Positions 1-10,397 of a DNA stretch of 24,797 nt are shown in pieces (within the stretch, counting starts at the first letter, position 1; every line of letters starts with the position of its first letter). The notes beneath the pieces are model-generated. The model was not told where the DNA came from. It worked only from the letters and a program-made list of their open reading frames with translations, and did not search any database. A program made the translations under genes and the position numbers. The stretch is taken from contig JACPQZ010000028.1 in NCBI GenBank assembly GCA_016190205.1, positions 1 to 24,797 on the forward strand. Direction: 5' to 3'. The stretch is from Candidatus Omnitrophota bacterium (lineage in GTDB: Bacteria; Omnitrophota; JACPQZ01).

Positions 1-37
1 GTACGGGATGAGGGCAACTGATCCCAGCCATTGGTAC

Positions 38-66
38 TTGAATGCGTCTTAAGATGAGCTTAGAAT
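38..66 (+). promoter_or_regulatory. Sigma70-like promoter upstream of the first response regulator
   Basis: TTGAAT (38-43) and TAGAAT (61-66) are separated by exactly 17 bases and match the -35 and -10 consensus at 4/6 and 5/6 positions. Transcription would start near 73, giving a very short leader before the ATG at 93, which has a TGAGGGG Shine-Dalgarno at 78-84. Bases 1-37 show no recognisable gene. This is prediction by consensus only. Confidence 0.45.
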
Positions 67-92
67 TGTGGGCAATGTGAGGGGTAAGAGTC

Positions 93-470
93 ATGGCTGA
101 CAAGAAGAAAATCCTGTTAGTGGACGATGTTGTAACCTTTGCGAAGCTCATCCAGGTCTCACTGGAACAGACGGGGGAATTTGAGGTGCGCATTGAGAAA
201 AGGGGGGCCTTTGTCGTACCCGTGGCGCAGGAGTACCGGCCTCATGCCATTCTGCTGGATGTCATGATGCCGCATATGGACGGCCCCGCGGTGGCCAGGA
301 CCCTTCAGGAAGACGAGAAGACCGCCCGGGTCCCGGTCGCCTTTTTGACATCGATGGTCTCCAGGGACGAGACGGGTCCGGAGGGGCGCGTCATCAGGGG
401 CTTTCCCTTCATGGCCAAGCCCGTCACCCCTCAGGAAATCAGAAACTTCGTGAAGAAGCTGGTAGGATAA
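93..470 (+). CDS. Single-domain response regulator (CheY-like receiver)
   Basis: A 125-residue protein that is only a receiver domain. The acidic pair is D11-D12, the phospho-acceptor is D56 in LLDVMMP, the conserved Thr is T86 and the conserved Lys-Pro is K109-P110, so all catalytic residues are present. There is no output domain, so it should signal by protein contact, as CheY or Spo0F do. It starts at an ATG with TGAGGGG eight bases upstream and a sigma70-like promoter at 38-66. prfB begins 11 bases after its stop, so the two may be co-transcribed. No partner kinase is adjacent; the kinases at 13135 and 15262 are 12-15 kb away. The family call is firm, the pathway unknown. Confidence 0.9.
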   Translation: MADKKKILLVDDVVTFAKLIQVSLEQTGEFEVRIEKRGAFVVPVAQEYRPHAILLDVMMPHMDGPAVARTLQEDEKTARVPVAFLTSMVSRDETGPEGRVIRGFPFMAKPVTPQEIRNFVKKLVG

Positions 471-481
471 ACGAGCGGCCC

Positions 482-1610
482 ATGAGCGCTGAAATTTTAA
501 ATAGACTTCAAGACCTCTCCGTGCGCCTTAAAGAGGTAAGGGGGTATCTTTGACCTCGACACGAGCTCAAAGAGAATCGGGGAGCTCGAGTCGGAGATAG
601 CCTCCCCTGATTTTTGGAACAGGGGTTCCAGGGCGCAGGAGGCGATCTCGGAGCTTAAGGCATTAAAGTCCCGCGTTACGCCCTTCCAAAAAATTGATAA
701 GTCCCTCACAGAGCTGAAGGATCTAGCTGCCCTGACAGGGGATGACCCCGCCATTTTAGAAGAGCTTTCGGGCGAGGTGGACCGCCTTCAAAAAGATCTC
801 AAAGAGCTCGAGACCACCCTTCTTTTCAGGCGGACCGAAGACGAGGAGAACGCCGTCCTTTCTCTCAATTCCGGGGCCGGGGGAACCGAGTCCTGCGACT
901 GGGCCGCCATGCTTTTGCGAATGTATGTCCGCTGGGCCCAGTCCAAGGGCTATGAGGTAGAGGAGGTGGATTCTCTCCCGGGCGAGGAGGCGGGCCTAAA
1001 GAACGCGACCTTGATCGTCAAGGGCGAGTGGGCCTACGGCCGCTTGAAGAGCGAGAATGGGGTCCATCGCCTGGTCCGGATCTCCCCCTTCGATTCCAAC
1101 AAGCGCCGCCACACCTCCTTCGCTTCCGTGGACGTTATCCCCGAAGAAAGAAAAGACATTGAGATCGTCATAAATCCTTCGGACTTGCGGATCGACACCT
1201 TCCGCGCCGGGGGGCATGGGGGCCAGCACGTAAACGTGACGGATTCCGCCGTCCGGATCACCCACCTCCCCACCGGACTTGTGGCCCAGTGCCAGAACGA
1301 GCGCTCCCAGCACAAGAACAAGACCTCGGCCATGCGCGTCTTGAGGGCACGGGTATATGAGTATGAGCTTAAGAAACGCGAGGACCGCCTGGCCAAACAC
1401 TACGGGAACAAAATGGAAATTGCCTGGGGAAGTCAAATCCGCTCGTATGTCCTTCATCCGTACAATATGGTCAAAGATCACCGCACCCAGGTTGAGACCT
1501 CGAATGCCCAAGTTGTTCTGGACGGAGACCTGGATGCGTTTTTAGAAGGTTATTTGAAATATGATGCAGCGAAGGCGGCTGACAAAAAAAGCAAAAAGGG
1601 ATCCGGTTAG
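482..1610 (+). CDS. prfB: Peptide chain release factor 2, with +1 programmed frameshift
   Basis: RF2 reads UAA and UGA stop codons and triggers release of the finished peptide. The gene is in two frames: ATG at 482 opens a 23-codon frame ending in an in-frame TGA at 551-553, and reading resumes +1 at GAC 552, running to 1610. The joined product is about 375 residues, usual for RF2 (about 365). The stop-recognition tripeptide SPF is at about S201-P202-F203 and the catalytic GGQ at about 246-248. The frameshift cassette matches the E. coli site. A caller ignoring the shift would start at 777 and lose the N-terminal helical domain. secA starts directly after the stop codon. Autoregulation through RF2 levels is known for this family. 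Confidence 0.96.
539..554 (+). promoter_or_regulatory. prfB programmed +1 ribosomal frameshift site
   Basis: The 16 bases AGGGGGTATCTTTGAC hold an internal Shine-Dalgarno (AGGGGG), three bases, the slippery CTT codon (548-550) and the in-frame TGA (551-553) followed by C. This is the well-known bacterial RF2 cassette: when RF2 is scarce the ribosome slips from CTT to TTT and continues in the +1 frame. Confidence 0.96.
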
Positions 1611-4181
1611 ATGGGACTCGTGGGCTACATAGCGAGAAAGATTATCGGCACCCAGAGCGAACGCATCCTGCGCGGCATCCGGCCCATCGTGGCCCAGGTG
1701 AGCGCCCTGGAGCCTCAAATGCAGAGCTTGAGCGCGGAGGGGCTAAAGGGTAAGACGGATGAATTCCGCTCCCGGCTTGCGAAGGGAGAGGTCCTCGACG
1801 CCATTTTGCCCGAGGCCTTTGCCGCCGTCCGCGAGGCGGCGCGCCGGACGATTAACATGCGTCACTTCGACGTACAAATCATGGGCGGGGTGGTCCTCCA
1901 CCGGGGGATGATTGCGGAGATGGCAACAGGAGAGGGAAAGACGCTGGTCGCGACTTTGGCGGCGTACTTAAATGCCCTTGCGGGAAAGGGGGTGCACATT
2001 GTGACCGTCAACGATTACTTGGCCCGGCGCGACCGGGACTGGATGGGGCCGGTGTACGAGTATCTGGGGCTTACGGTCGGGGCCATCCAGCATGACATGG
2101 ATCCCGAGACCCGCCGCCGGGCGTATCAATCGGACATCACCTATGGGACCAACAATGAGTTCGGCTTCGATTACCTGCGCGATAACATGGTGATCCGCGC
2201 GTCCGATCGCGTCCAGCGGCCGCTCTATTATGGAATCGTGGACGAGGTGGACTCCATCCTGGTCGATGAGGCCCGCACCCCGCTGATTATTTCCGGGCCG
2301 GCGGAGGAGTCCACCGAAAAGTATTACACGATCGACCGCGTGGTGAGGCGCCTCGCGCAGGCAGAGGACTACGAGTTCAGCGAAAAGGACCATACCGTCA
2401 ACCTCACGGAGCAGGGCATCAAGCGCGCGGAGGAGGCGTTGGGGATTGAAAATCTTTACGACGACCGGCACGTGGACCTCGTGCACCACATCACCCAGGC
2501 CCTGCGGGCCCACACCCTCTACAAGCGGGATGATGAGTACGTGGTCAAAGACGGTCAGGTCATTATTGTGGACGAGTTCACGGGGCGGCTCATGCCGGGG
2601 CGGCGCTTCTCCGAGGGGCTGCACCAGGCCCTTGAGGCCAAGGAGGGCGTGACGATCGAGCGCGAAAACCAAACGCTCGCCACGATCACATTTCAGAATT
2701 ACTTCAGGATGTATAAGAAACTCGCCGGGATGACCGGGACGGCGGAGACCGAGGCGCAGGAATTTCACGAGATCTATAAATTGGAAGTGGTCGTCACTCC
2801 GACCAACCGGCCTCTGGTCCGTACCAATTACCCCGACGTCGTCTACCGGACAGAGGCGGAGAAATTCCGCGCCGTCGTGCGCGAGATCGCGGAGCTTCAT
2901 CAAGCCGGGAGGCCGGTCCTCGTGGGCACGATCTCCATCGAAAAGAGCGAGCGTTTAAGCTCGCTCTTGAGAAGTCAGGGGATCGTGCATTCGGTCTTAA
3001 ATGCCAAATACCATGAGCAGGAGGCCGAGATCATCGCGCGGGCCGGGGCGCGCGCGGCGGTAACAATAGCCACCAACATGGCCGGCCGGGGGACGGACAT
3101 TGTGCTGGGCGACGGGGTGGCCGGACTGGGGGGGCTCCATGTGCTGGGGACCGAGCGTCACGAGGCGCGCCGCATCGACAACCAATTGCGCGGCCGCAGC
3201 GGGCGCCAGGGCGACCCGGGCTCGAGCCGCTTTTACCTTTCTCTGGAAGACGACCTCATGCGCATCTTTGGCTCCGACCGGATATCGGGCCTCATGCAAA
3301 GACTCGGTATGGAGGAGGATGTCCCTATCGATCATCCCCTTGTCACCAAAGCCATCGAGACGGCACAGCGCCGGGTCGAAAACCGGAACTTCGACATCCG
3401 CAAGCACCTTCTCGAGTACGACGACGTGATGAACCGCCAGCGGGAGATCATTTATAAGGAACGCAATTCCTTTCTCGACGGCCAGGGGGTGCGCGAGCGC
3501 ACCCGCGAGATGATGGAGGAAGTGGTGGAGGAGGTCGTCCTCCGTCACGCCGATCCGGATTTAAGGCGGGACGATTGGGATCTCGTGGGTCTCGGGCACT
3601 GGCTGGAGCACAGGCTGGGGACGCTCTTTGATGTGAAAGTGTTGGAGGGGAAGACCGCCGAGGAGATTTATGATACCTCAATCGCCGCGGCCTTGAAGAC
3701 GTATGAGGAAAAAGAAACGGGTCTGGGCCCCGAGAGGCTGCGTTTTCTAGAGCAGGTCGTGGCCCTCCAGATCATCGATACCCGCTGGAAGGAGCACCTC
3801 TATGCCATGGACTGCCTGCGGGAGGGGATCGGTTTGAGGGCTTGGGGGCAGAGAAATCCGCTCACGGAATTTAAGCATGAGGGGTTTCAGATGTTTGATA
3901 CCATGATCTCAAACGTCAAGTCCCAGGTGGTCGAGCTTATCCTAAAAATCAAGTCCGTGCACGAGGAGGAGCCGCGTCCTATGCTGCGTCCGGCCCCGCG
4001 CGAGTTTGTGCACCCGGAGGCGGAGCGGATGGGAGGCGGGACCGCGCGGAACGGCTCGAGCGCGCTAAAGGCAGGTCCCCCTCAAACACGGACCGTCCGG
4101 AACCCTGTGGCCAAGGTGGGACGCAACGAGCCGTGCCCCTGCGGGAGCGGGAGGAAATACAAGAAGTGCCACGGCCGCTAG
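1611..4181 (+). CDS. secA: Preprotein translocase ATPase SecA
   Basis: SecA is the ATP-driven motor that pushes unfolded preproteins through SecYEG. The 856-residue length is normal. Walker A ATGEGKT is at 105-111, the Walker B/DEAD-type DEVD at 211-214, followed by the SecA signature around DEARTP, and motif VI ([13 protein letters not shown]) lies further on. The C-terminus has the zinc-binding SecB/lipid-contact tail, with C842, C844, C853 and H854 as likely ligands. The ATG abuts the prfB stop with no gap, and the lnt start lies inside its 3' end. An intact zinc tail suggests SecB or membrane-phospholipid contacts are retained. Confidence 0.98.
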   Translation: MGLVGYIARKIIGTQSERILRGIRPIVAQVSALEPQMQSLSAEGLKGKTDEFRSRLAKGEVLDAILPEAFAAVREAARRTINMRHFDVQIMGGVVLHRGMIAEMATGEGKTLVATLAAYLNALAGKGVHIVTVNDYLARRDRDWMGPVYEYLGLTVGAIQHDMDPETRRRAYQSDITYGTNNEFGFDYLRDNMVIRASDRVQRPLYYGIVDEVDSILVDEARTPLIISGPAEESTEKYYTIDRVVRRLAQAEDYEFSEKDHTVNLTEQGIKRAEEALGIENLYDDRHVDLVHHITQALRAHTLYKRDDEYVVKDGQVIIVDEFTGRLMPGRRFSEGLHQALEAKEGVTIERENQTLATITFQNYFRMYKKLAGMTGTAETEAQEFHEIYKLEVVVTPTNRPLVRTNYPDVVYRTEAEKFRAVVREIAELHQAGRPVLVGTISIEKSERLSSLLRSQGIVHSVLNAKYHEQEAEIIARAGARAAVTIATNMAGRGTDIVLGDGVAGLGGLHVLGTERHEARRIDNQLRGRSGRQGDPGSSRFYLSLEDDLMRIFGSDRISGLMQRLGMEEDVPIDHPLVTKAIETAQRRVENRNFDIRKHLLEYDDVMNRQREIIYKERNSFLDGQGVRERTREMMEEVVEEVVLRHADPDLRRDDWDLVGLGHWLEHRLGTLFDVKVLEGKTAEEIYDTSIAAALKTYEEKETGLGPERLRFLEQVVALQIIDTRWKEHLYAMDCLREGIGLRAWGQRNPLTEFKHEGFQMFDTMISNVKSQVVELILKIKSVHEEEPRPMLRPAPREFVHPEAERMGGGTARNGSSALKAGPPQTRTVRNPVAKVGRNEPCPCGSGRKYKKCHGR

Positions 4182-5584
4182 TCGGACTTTTAGGCTGGGT
4201 GGGCCTTGTGCCGCTCATATGGGCCGCCACGCGGTGCACCCCCAGCCGGGCCTTCTCGCTGGGTTACTTCGCAGGACTCCTCTTTTTCTTAGGGACTCTC
4301 TATTGGGTGAGTTACGTCTCTATCGCGGGCACTCTCCTTTTGGTGTGCTATCTGGCACTTTATCCGGCAGCCTTTGCCCTGGGCTGCCAAATGTTAAACG
4401 GATTTAAGCCGCTCTTCTTCTGGCTTTGCGTTCCCACCCTTTGGGTGGCTTTGGAACTAGTGCGGGGGATACTCTTCACTGGTTTTCCTTGGGGACTCCT
4501 GGCCTACACGCAGTCTAAGTTCCTTCCCGTTATCCAGATTGCAGATGTGTTCGGCGCGTACGGGGTGAGCTGGCTTGTGGCGGCAGTGAACGCTGCGATT
4601 TTTCTTGTCATCGTCAGGTGCGAGCGGGCAAAAGCAACAGTCATGCTAACCACTTTTCTTCTCACTGCCTCTCTGGCCTACGGGTATCTTTCTCTTCATG
4701 CGCCTTCACAATCGGGGCCCGAGGTCGCGGTGGTTCAAGGCAATATCCCCCAGGAAGAGAAATGGGAACCTGATTACGCGGCTCACATCCTGGGCCGGTA
4801 TGACGAGCTCACGCGGCTTGCGCGCGAGAGGCATCATCCGGATCTTATCATCTGGCCCGAGACAGCTTTTCCAGGGTATTACCCGAATGATCCGCAATCA
4901 GGCACCCTAGCCGCTCTGGCGCAGAATTTGGAGACGCCCCTTCTCATAGGCTCCCCGGTTCTCGAGGAGGGCCGGGTCATGAATAGCGCCCTCCTTTTTA
5001 ACCAGGATGGGGCGCTCGTGACGCGTTACGACAAGATCCACCTGGTTCCCTTTGGGGAATACCTGCCTCTTGGCGGATTGTTTTCGTTTCTCAAGTCTTA
5101 CGATCCCCGCATTGGGGAATTTTCCCCAGGGACGGAATTTACGGTTTTCGAAACCGGCGGAACGGCCTTTTCTATCCTCATCTGCTTTGAGGACATCTTC
5201 CCGGGCCTTGCCCGGCAATTTGTGCGCAGGGGGGCGCGTTTCCTGGTCAATATCACGAACGATGCCTGGTTTGGTGACACCGCCGCCCCTCACCAGCATC
5301 TTGAGGCTTCCATCTTTCGGGCGGTGGAGAACGGGGTGAGTGTCGTCAGGTCTGCCAATACGGGGGTCTCGTGCGTCATAGATCCCTGGGGTCGCGTGAC
5401 CGCGCAGGTCGCAGAGACGCCTGGCGGCAAGCTCACCTTTGTGGAGGGAGTCTCGAGCGCACGGTTATACATGCGAGACCCTACCTGTTACACCCGAGTG
5501 GGAGATATCTTTGCCTGGACCTGCCTTGCGGGAACCATCCTTGCGCTGGGTCTAAGTAAATTTGTAAGACTACGTAATATATGA
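4133..5584 (+). CDS. lnt: Apolipoprotein N-acyltransferase
   Basis: Lnt N-acylates the lipid-modified N-terminal cysteine of lipoproteins in the inner membrane, the last maturation step in most diderms. The N-terminal third is strongly hydrophobic with several membrane segments, and the C-terminal half is a nitrilase fold with the Glu-Lys-Cys triad: E243 (WPETAFPG), K301 ([14 protein letters not shown]) and C351 (ICFEDIFP). The start is uncertain. GTG 4133 overlaps secA by 49 bases, and the first ~20 residues are charged, not a membrane segment. GTG 4199 is an alternative in the same frame. Compared with E. coli Lnt the first membrane helix seems short or missing. The -35 of a promoter for ftsH lies inside its 3' end. 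Confidence 0.93.
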   Translation: MPLREREEIQEVPRPLVGLLGWVGLVPLIWAATRCTPSRAFSLGYFAGLLFFLGTLYWVSYVSIAGTLLLVCYLALYPAAFALGCQMLNGFKPLFFWLCVPTLWVALELVRGILFTGFPWGLLAYTQSKFLPVIQIADVFGAYGVSWLVAAVNAAIFLVIVRCERAKATVMLTTFLLTASLAYGYLSLHAPSQSGPEVAVVQGNIPQEEKWEPDYAAHILGRYDELTRLARERHHPDLIIWPETAFPGYYPNDPQSGTLAALAQNLETPLLIGSPVLEEGRVMNSALLFNQDGALVTRYDKIHLVPFGEYLPLGGLFSFLKSYDPRIGEFSPGTEFTVFETGGTAFSILICFEDIFPGLARQFVRRGARFLVNITNDAWFGDTAAPHQHLEASIFRAVENGVSVVRSANTGVSCVIDPWGRVTAQVAETPGGKLTFVEGVSSARLYMRDPTCYTRVGDIFAWTCLAGTILALGLSKFVRLRNI

Positions 5585-5590
5585 TACAAT
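5562..5590 (+). promoter_or_regulatory. Sigma70-like promoter for ftsH
   Basis: TTGTAA (5562-5567) and TACAAT (5585-5590) are spaced by 17 bases, with 4/6 and 5/6 consensus matches. The -35 is inside the end of lnt and the -10 just past its stop (5582-5584). Initiation near 5597 would give a leader of about 40 bases before the ftsH GTG. ftsH would then head a transcription unit running toward nnrD. Confidence 0.5.
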
Positions 5591-5639
5591 AACAGTTTGC
5601 ATCCAAGCCTTCCGGACTTCACACACGAGGACAGATAGA

Positions 5640-7571
5640 GTGTCAGCCCAACAGCAGCCAGGAAATAAAAGCCAGAAACAGAAACTCCCCGTGAAGGGAC
5701 CTACAAAGGGTGTGATGATGTGGGTTCTTTTGGGGCTGGTCATGCTTTATCTTTGGGTGGCCGCCGTAGCCCTCGAGCGCTCCACCCGCGCGATTCCGTA
5801 TAACCAGTTTTTCCATATCGTCTTGGAGAACCCCCAGACGCAGAAAATCCGCAGTGCCGCCCTGGACGGAAACCGCGTCGTGGGAGAGCTGGACGACGGG
5901 ACTCCGTATACCGTATATATCCCGGAAGGTGATGTGGATCTCATCCCCACCCTGCGCAACCATGTCCCTGAATTTACCATCAGACCCCCCTGGGCCTGGG
6001 CGAATCTCTTTTATTCCTTCGCGCCCATGCTCTTATTCGTATTCCTCTTTTGGTTTTTGATCTACCGCGGGGCCCAGCAGGGGGGAGGGCGCATCCTCTC
6101 TTTCGGAAAAAGCCACGCCAAGCAGTTTTCCCAGGATAAGGTGCGCTTCACCTTCGCAGATGTGGCTGGGGTGGACGAGGCCAAGGAGGAGCTCCAGGAG
6201 ATCATTGAGTTTTTGAAGGACCCCAAGAAGTTTCAAAAGCTCGGGGGCCGCATCCCGAAGGGTGTCCTCTTGATGGGCCCTCCGGGTACAGGCAAAACGC
6301 TCTTGGCAAAAGCCGTGGCGGGCGAGGCGCATGTCCCGTTCTTTTCCATCTCGGGTTCGGATTTCGTGGAAATGTTCGTCGGGGTTGGCGCCTCACGCGT
6401 TCGTGATCTTTTTGAACAGGGCAAGCGCGCGGCGAAGGCAAGCGGGCGGGGGGCGATCATCTTTATCGACGAGATCGATGCGGTGGGGCGCCTCCGCTTT
6501 GCCGGGATAGGCGGCGGACATGACGAGCGCGAGCAGACTTTAAATGCCTTACTCGTAGAGATGGACGGTTTTGATACCCAGGTAGGGGTGATCCTTTTGG
6601 CAGCGACCAATCGCCCCGACGTGTTGGATCCGGCGCTTGTGCGACCCGGCCGCTTTGACCGTCAGATCGTGATTGACAGGCCCGACATCGTGGGTCGGGA
6701 GGAAATCCTTAAAGTCCACACGCGCAATATCCGGCTGGATAAAGATGCGGACCTTAAAAAAATCGCGCGCCAGACCCCTGGTTTTTCGGGCGCGGATCTC
6801 GCAAGCCTGGTGAATGAGGGAGCGCTTTTGGCGGCCCGGAGGGATAAGAAGGCGGTCCAGATGGTGGAGTTGGAATCTTCCATCGAGCGCGTCATGGCCG
6901 GCCCGGAGCGCAAATCGCGGGTCATCAGCAAGCAGGAAAAAGCGATTGTGGCGCACCATGAGGCGGGGCACACCCTCGTGGCGCTCTTGGTGCCCAAGGC
7001 TGATCCCGTGCACAAGGTGAGCATCATCCCGCGCGGCACAGCGGCCCTGGGTTACACCCTGCAGACCCCGATCGAAGACCGGTACCTCGTCTCAAAGAGC
7101 GAGCTCTTAGACAAGGTGACGGTGCTCTTGGGCGGGAGGGTGGCGGAGGAACTTATCTTCAGCGAAATTACCTCGGGGGCGCACAACGATCTCGAGGTCG
7201 CGACCGATATGGCTCACCGGATGGTGTGCGAGTTCGGGATGAGCGACAAGCTGGGCAACCTCACCCTGGGCCGCAGGGATAAACAGGTCTTTCTCGGCCG
7301 CGACATCATGCAGGAAAAAAATTACAGCGAGACCACGGCGGTCCTCATTGATCAGGAGGTCCGGCGGATCATCGACTCCTGCTATCAACGGGCGCGGGGT
7401 ATCCTCACGGAGAATTTGGAAAAACTGAAATCCCTGGCGTCCCAGCTCCTGGAGAGAGAGGTTCTGGACGGGGAAGAGGTACGCCGCATCGTCGCGATTT
7501 CAGGAAATGGACCCTATGGTGAAAACGAGCAAAACCCGGAGGCGTCCGGAGGCGAACCTCCTCAAGCCTGA
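5640..7571 (+). CDS. ftsH: ATP-dependent zinc metalloprotease FtsH
   Basis: FtsH is a hexameric membrane AAA+ protease that degrades membrane and regulatory proteins. The 643-residue protein has a membrane segment at about 25-45, a periplasmic domain to about 120 and a second segment at about 123-143. The AAA module follows: Walker A GPPGTGKT (213-220), Walker B IIFIDEID (273-280) and the second region of homology around [17 protein letters not shown]. The zinc site is HEAGH (H440, E441, H444), with D517 in GAHNDLE as third ligand. The start is a GTG at 5640 with a GAGGA Shine-Dalgarno at 5626-5630. folP begins inside its 3' end. The tail is polar and glutamate/proline-rich. Confidence 0.98.
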   Translation: MSAQQQPGNKSQKQKLPVKGPTKGVMMWVLLGLVMLYLWVAAVALERSTRAIPYNQFFHIVLENPQTQKIRSAALDGNRVVGELDDGTPYTVYIPEGDVDLIPTLRNHVPEFTIRPPWAWANLFYSFAPMLLFVFLFWFLIYRGAQQGGGRILSFGKSHAKQFSQDKVRFTFADVAGVDEAKEELQEIIEFLKDPKKFQKLGGRIPKGVLLMGPPGTGKTLLAKAVAGEAHVPFFSISGSDFVEMFVGVGASRVRDLFEQGKRAAKASGRGAIIFIDEIDAVGRLRFAGIGGGHDEREQTLNALLVEMDGFDTQVGVILLAATNRPDVLDPALVRPGRFDRQIVIDRPDIVGREEILKVHTRNIRLDKDADLKKIARQTPGFSGADLASLVNEGALLAARRDKKAVQMVELESSIERVMAGPERKSRVISKQEKAIVAHHEAGHTLVALLVPKADPVHKVSIIPRGTAALGYTLQTPIEDRYLVSKSELLDKVTVLLGGRVAEELIFSEITSGAHNDLEVATDMAHRMVCEFGMSDKLGNLTLGRRDKQVFLGRDIMQEKNYSETTAVLIDQEVRRIIDSCYQRARGILTENLEKLKSLASQLLEREVLDGEEVRRIVAISGNGPYGENEQNPEASGGEPPQA

Positions 7572-8415
7572 TCCCACCGCAAGCGCGCCCTCTCAAAGTC
7601 TGCGCACGCAGGTCGTCGGCATTTTAAACGTGACGCCCGATTCCTTCTGGGACGGAGGGCGGTATACGTCATTGGGCACGGCCCTCGCCCGTGCGGAGGA
7701 GATGGTGCGCGAGGGCGCCGACTGGGTGGATGTGGGAGGGTCGTCCAGCCGTCCGGGCGCCGCGGAGGTCCCTTACGAGGAAGAACGCGCGCGTGTCCTT
7801 CCGGTTCTTAAAGGCCTCGTCAAGTCGCTCCCCATTCCCCTTTCGCTGGACACAAGCCGGTATGAAATCATTCAAGAAGCCCTGGATTTGGGCGTCCGGA
7901 TGATTAATGATATCCGCGCCCTGCGTTCGGATGAAAGGCTGCCGGCCTTGGTCGCGCGTTATGAGGCCTTCGTGGTTCTCATGCACATGCAGGGTGAGCC
8001 CCGGACGATGCAGGAACGGCCGCACTACACGGATGTCGTGGGCGACATCAAGGCCTTTTTTGAGGAACGCGTGGCCCTGGTTCAGTCGGCGGGGGTGCGC
8101 TCTGATAAAATCATCCTCGACCCCGGGATCGGTTTTGGCAAGACGGCAGGGCATAACCTTGAAATCTTAAGACGCCTTGCGGCATTTGGCCGCTTGGGGT
8201 ATCCCCTCATGGTGGGACCCTCGCGCAAATCGGTCATCGGCCAGGTGCTCGATGTCCCCGCCGGCGAGCGTCTTCACGGCACCTCCGCCCTCGTCGCCCT
8301 CTCCATCCAGGCGGGGGCGCGTTACGTGCGCGTGCACGATGTGCGGGAGATGGTCCAGGTGGCCCGTATGACCGATGCTGTTGTTGCGGCATCTACACGA
8401 AATAACATCATATGA
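7507..8415 (+). CDS. folP: Dihydropteroate synthase
   Basis: DHPS condenses 6-hydroxymethyl-7,8-dihydropterin diphosphate with p-aminobenzoate in folate synthesis. Signatures in order: [67 protein letters not shown] and RVHDVREM. The residues differ from usual DHPS at several places: Trp where Ser follows TPDSF, and GGSSSRPG in place of the common GGESTRPG in a loop that contacts pABA. The start is ATG 7507 or 7516; AGGA at 7502-7505 is better spaced for 7516. Either way the gene overlaps ftsH by 56-65 bases. Downstream lies repeat element A. Confidence 0.93.
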   Translation: MDPMVKTSKTRRRPEANLLKPDPTASAPSQSLRTQVVGILNVTPDSFWDGGRYTSLGTALARAEEMVREGADWVDVGGSSSRPGAAEVPYEEERARVLPVLKGLVKSLPIPLSLDTSRYEIIQEALDLGVRMINDIRALRSDERLPALVARYEAFVVLMHMQGEPRTMQERPHYTDVVGDIKAFFEERVALVQSAGVRSDKIILDPGIGFGKTAGHNLEILRRLAAFGRLGYPLMVGPSRKSVIGQVLDVPAGERLHGTSALVALSIQAGARYVRVHDVREMVQVARMTDAVVAASTRNNII

Positions 8416-8551
8416 GATACCAGAAACCAGTAACCAGTTACCAGATAGAATTCAGAAACCAGAAACCAGAAAAAGCCAGTTTTAAATCCTGGATTTCCCT
8501 GGTTTCTGGTATCTGGTATCTTCTGGTTTCTGGTAACTGGATTCTGGTAAC
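8416..8551 (+). repeat. 136-bp CCAG-heptamer element, copy A
   Basis: The gap between folP and cdaA is filled by runs of CCAGNNA heptamers on the left and their complements on the right, centred on AAATCC-T-GGATTT at 8484-8496, so the transcript can fold into a long imperfect hairpin. Copy B (10398-10533) is its reverse complement over the whole length with about ten mismatches by hand alignment. Bases 8465-8540 (76 bp) match 10409-10484 exactly. Some units (CCAGTAA) put a TAA stop in one frame, so this element is not coding. Confidence 0.93.
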
Positions 8552-8565
8552 TCAAAAGGGTGCAC

Positions 8566-9354
8566 ATGGTTTCCCTGCTTAGTTTCTTAAAGCCCTTCGT
8601 TGAAATCGCGATCATCTGGTTCATCCTCTACATCATTATTCTTTTTATCAGAGGGACGCGCGCGGTGCAGGTCCTGGCCGGCATGGGGGTCCTCATTCTG
8701 GCCTCCTTCCTGGCCCAGCGGCTGGGGCTCGACGCCATTAACTGGGTTCTCACCAAGGTCTTCGCCTTTGGCGCAGTCGCGTTTCTGATCCTCTTCCAGC
8801 CCGAGCTCCGGAAGGGTCTCGCGCGCATCGGCCAGAGGCAATTTTTCTGGGAGAGGACCCAGGCGAGCCGCACGGTGGATGCCGTGGTCAAGGCCGTCGG
8901 GGAGCTCTCCCGAAAGAAGATCGGCGCCCTCATCGCCCTGGAAAGGACCATTGGTCTGCGATCCTTCGCTGAAGATGCCATTCCGCTGGATGCCGCCGTG
9001 ACGCAGGAGCTTTTAGAGACCATCTTCATGCCGAATACCCCGCTCCATGACGGGGGGGTGGTGATTCAGGAAGAGCGCGTCGCCGCCTGCGGCTGTCTCT
9101 TTCCGCTGACCCAGAGCGAGTCTGTCTTGAGCACCCTGGGCACGCGCCACCGGGCCGCGCTGGGTCTCGCCGAGGAAACGGACGCCATCTGCGTGGTGGT
9201 GAGTGAAGAGACGGGCACCCTTTCCGTTGCCGTGGACGGACGTCTGATGCGGGATCTGGACCCGGCTAAGGTGCGCGAGCTCCTCAACCAGTTCTACCGG
9301 CCGACCCGTGAGGTGAAGAAAGGAATTCGACCGCTCGGGGCCGCTTCAGCGTGA
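8566..9354 (+). CDS. cdaA: Diadenylate cyclase CdaA (c-di-AMP synthase)
   Basis: CdaA joins two ATP into cyclic di-AMP, which controls K+ and osmolyte transport and cell-wall balance. The 262-residue protein has three N-terminal membrane segments within about 10-80, then a DAC domain. The two catalytic motifs are LHDGGVV (about 160-166, where DGA is the more usual form) and GTRHRAALG (about 192-200). The ATG at 8566 follows AAGGG at 8556-8560; an in-frame GTG at 8560 is an alternative. The stop overlaps the GTG of ybbR (GTGA), so the two are translationally coupled, as is usual for cdaA with cdaR/ybbR. Confidence 0.94.
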   Translation: MVSLLSFLKPFVEIAIIWFILYIIILFIRGTRAVQVLAGMGVLILASFLAQRLGLDAINWVLTKVFAFGAVAFLILFQPELRKGLARIGQRQFFWERTQASRTVDAVVKAVGELSRKKIGALIALERTIGLRSFAEDAIPLDAAVTQELLETIFMPNTPLHDGGVVIQEERVAACGCLFPLTQSESVLSTLGTRHRAALGLAEETDAICVVVSEETGTLSVAVDGRLMRDLDPAKVRELLNQFYRPTREVKKGIRPLGAASA

Positions 9355-10349
9355 ATCCACTCCCTTCGTTTTTCCGGCATAACGTGCTCCTCAAGGGTAT
9401 TTCGCTCGCACTCGCGATCGTGGTGTGGGCCTATATCGTGGGCGAGCAGACCCAGGAGACGGAGGTTACGGTCCCGCTTCAGATCAAGCTCCCGGAGGAC
9501 CGGACGCTCGTATCCCAGACCCACGACGCCCTCTTCGTCGCCATACGCGGCTCGCGCTCGGCAATCGACCGGGCTGATGCGAGACCTGTCACCTGCGTCT
9601 ATTCCATCGGCAAAGAGGCTCCCGTCGGCCAGTACGTTTTTGAAATCACCCGCGATCACTTTCGTACCCCGCCGGGTGTATGGATTGTGAGCGTCAAGCC
9701 GTCGGTCGTGACGGTGGAGCTTGACCGTTTGATTACGAAACGCCTCCCGGTCAAAGCCAGGCTTTACGGAAAGCCGGCTGAAGGCTACCAGGTGCCGGGG
9801 GATAAGGTGCGGGTCAATCCCGACGCGGTGCTTGTCACCGGACCCGAGGGGGTCTTGAACAAGTTGGAGCATGTCTTGACGCAGGATGTTTCTGTGGTTG
9901 GGCAGACGAGGCCGTTTTTCCGTCAGGTGGAGCTTGAGCCCATACCCGGCGAGAAGAAGCGTGAAGAAGAGGTCCTGGTGGATGTCACCGTTCCGGTGGA
10001 GCCGGTCGTGCTGCGCGAGACGCTTAAAGAAATACCCGTCAGGGTCCTCGCCTCGGGAAGGAGCGCCCTGCTCGCGCAGGCTGATCCTGAAAAGGTGGAC
10101 CTCGTGGTTTCGGGGTCGGAGAAGGCGATACAGGATCTTCGTGCTAACGGCCTGCTCGCATACGTTGAAGTTGTGGGTCTGCAGAAGGGGCGTTACGAGC
10201 TGCCCCTCAAGCTCGTTCTTCCTCCGGAGGTGACCCTTATTTCGAATCTCCCGGTCATCACGGTGACGCGCGGACAAGATCTCGCAGCGCCTCCTCCTGC
10301 CCCTCCCCCGGCCGGGCCCGTGTCTCCGGATATTAAACTGGGAGAGTAG
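9351..10349 (+). CDS. YbbR-domain protein (CdaR-like regulator of diadenylate cyclase)
   Basis: 332 residues with one N-terminal membrane segment at about 14-32 (KGISLALAIVVWAYIV) and an extracytoplasmic part made of about three YbbR-type beta domains. A proline-rich tail (APPPAPPPAG) ends the protein. In Firmicutes the homologue CdaR binds CdaA and tunes c-di-AMP output; the immediate GTGA overlap with cdaA supports that role here. The usual third gene, glmM, is missing: 10350-10540 holds only repeats, and pdxJ follows. Confidence 0.9.
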   Translation: MNPLPSFFRHNVLLKGISLALAIVVWAYIVGEQTQETEVTVPLQIKLPEDRTLVSQTHDALFVAIRGSRSAIDRADARPVTCVYSIGKEAPVGQYVFEITRDHFRTPPGVWIVSVKPSVVTVELDRLITKRLPVKARLYGKPAEGYQVPGDKVRVNPDAVLVTGPEGVLNKLEHVLTQDVSVVGQTRPFFRQVELEPIPGEKKREEEVLVDVTVPVEPVVLRETLKEIPVRVLASGRSALLAQADPEKVDLVVSGSEKAIQDLRANGLLAYVEVVGLQKGRYELPLKLVLPPEVTLISNLPVITVTRGQDLAAPPPAPPPAGPVSPDIKLGE

Positions 10350-10353
10350 CGCG

Positions 10354-10388
10354 TCGTGGATCGTGGATCGTGATTCGTGAATCGTAGA
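10354..10388 (+). repeat. TCGTGNN heptamer array (5 units)
   Basis: Five consecutive heptamers start five bases after the ybbR stop: TCGTGGA, TCGTGGA, TCGTGAT, TCGTGAA, TCGTAGA. The same family recurs at 11764-11791, and a single TCGTGGA supplies the stop context of the GspI-like gene at 21218. Units with TGA make the array non-coding. Confidence 0.9.
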
Positions 10389-10397
10389 CCGAAAAAA

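Noticed and set aside
777-1610. prfB starting at GTG 777
   Set aside because: This loses the N-terminal RF2 domain. The in-frame sequence upstream to the frameshift site at 552 is clearly RF2.
1968-2903. A 311-residue open frame on the minus strand inside secA
   Set aside because: It is a codon-bias shadow of secA; no domain is recognisable.
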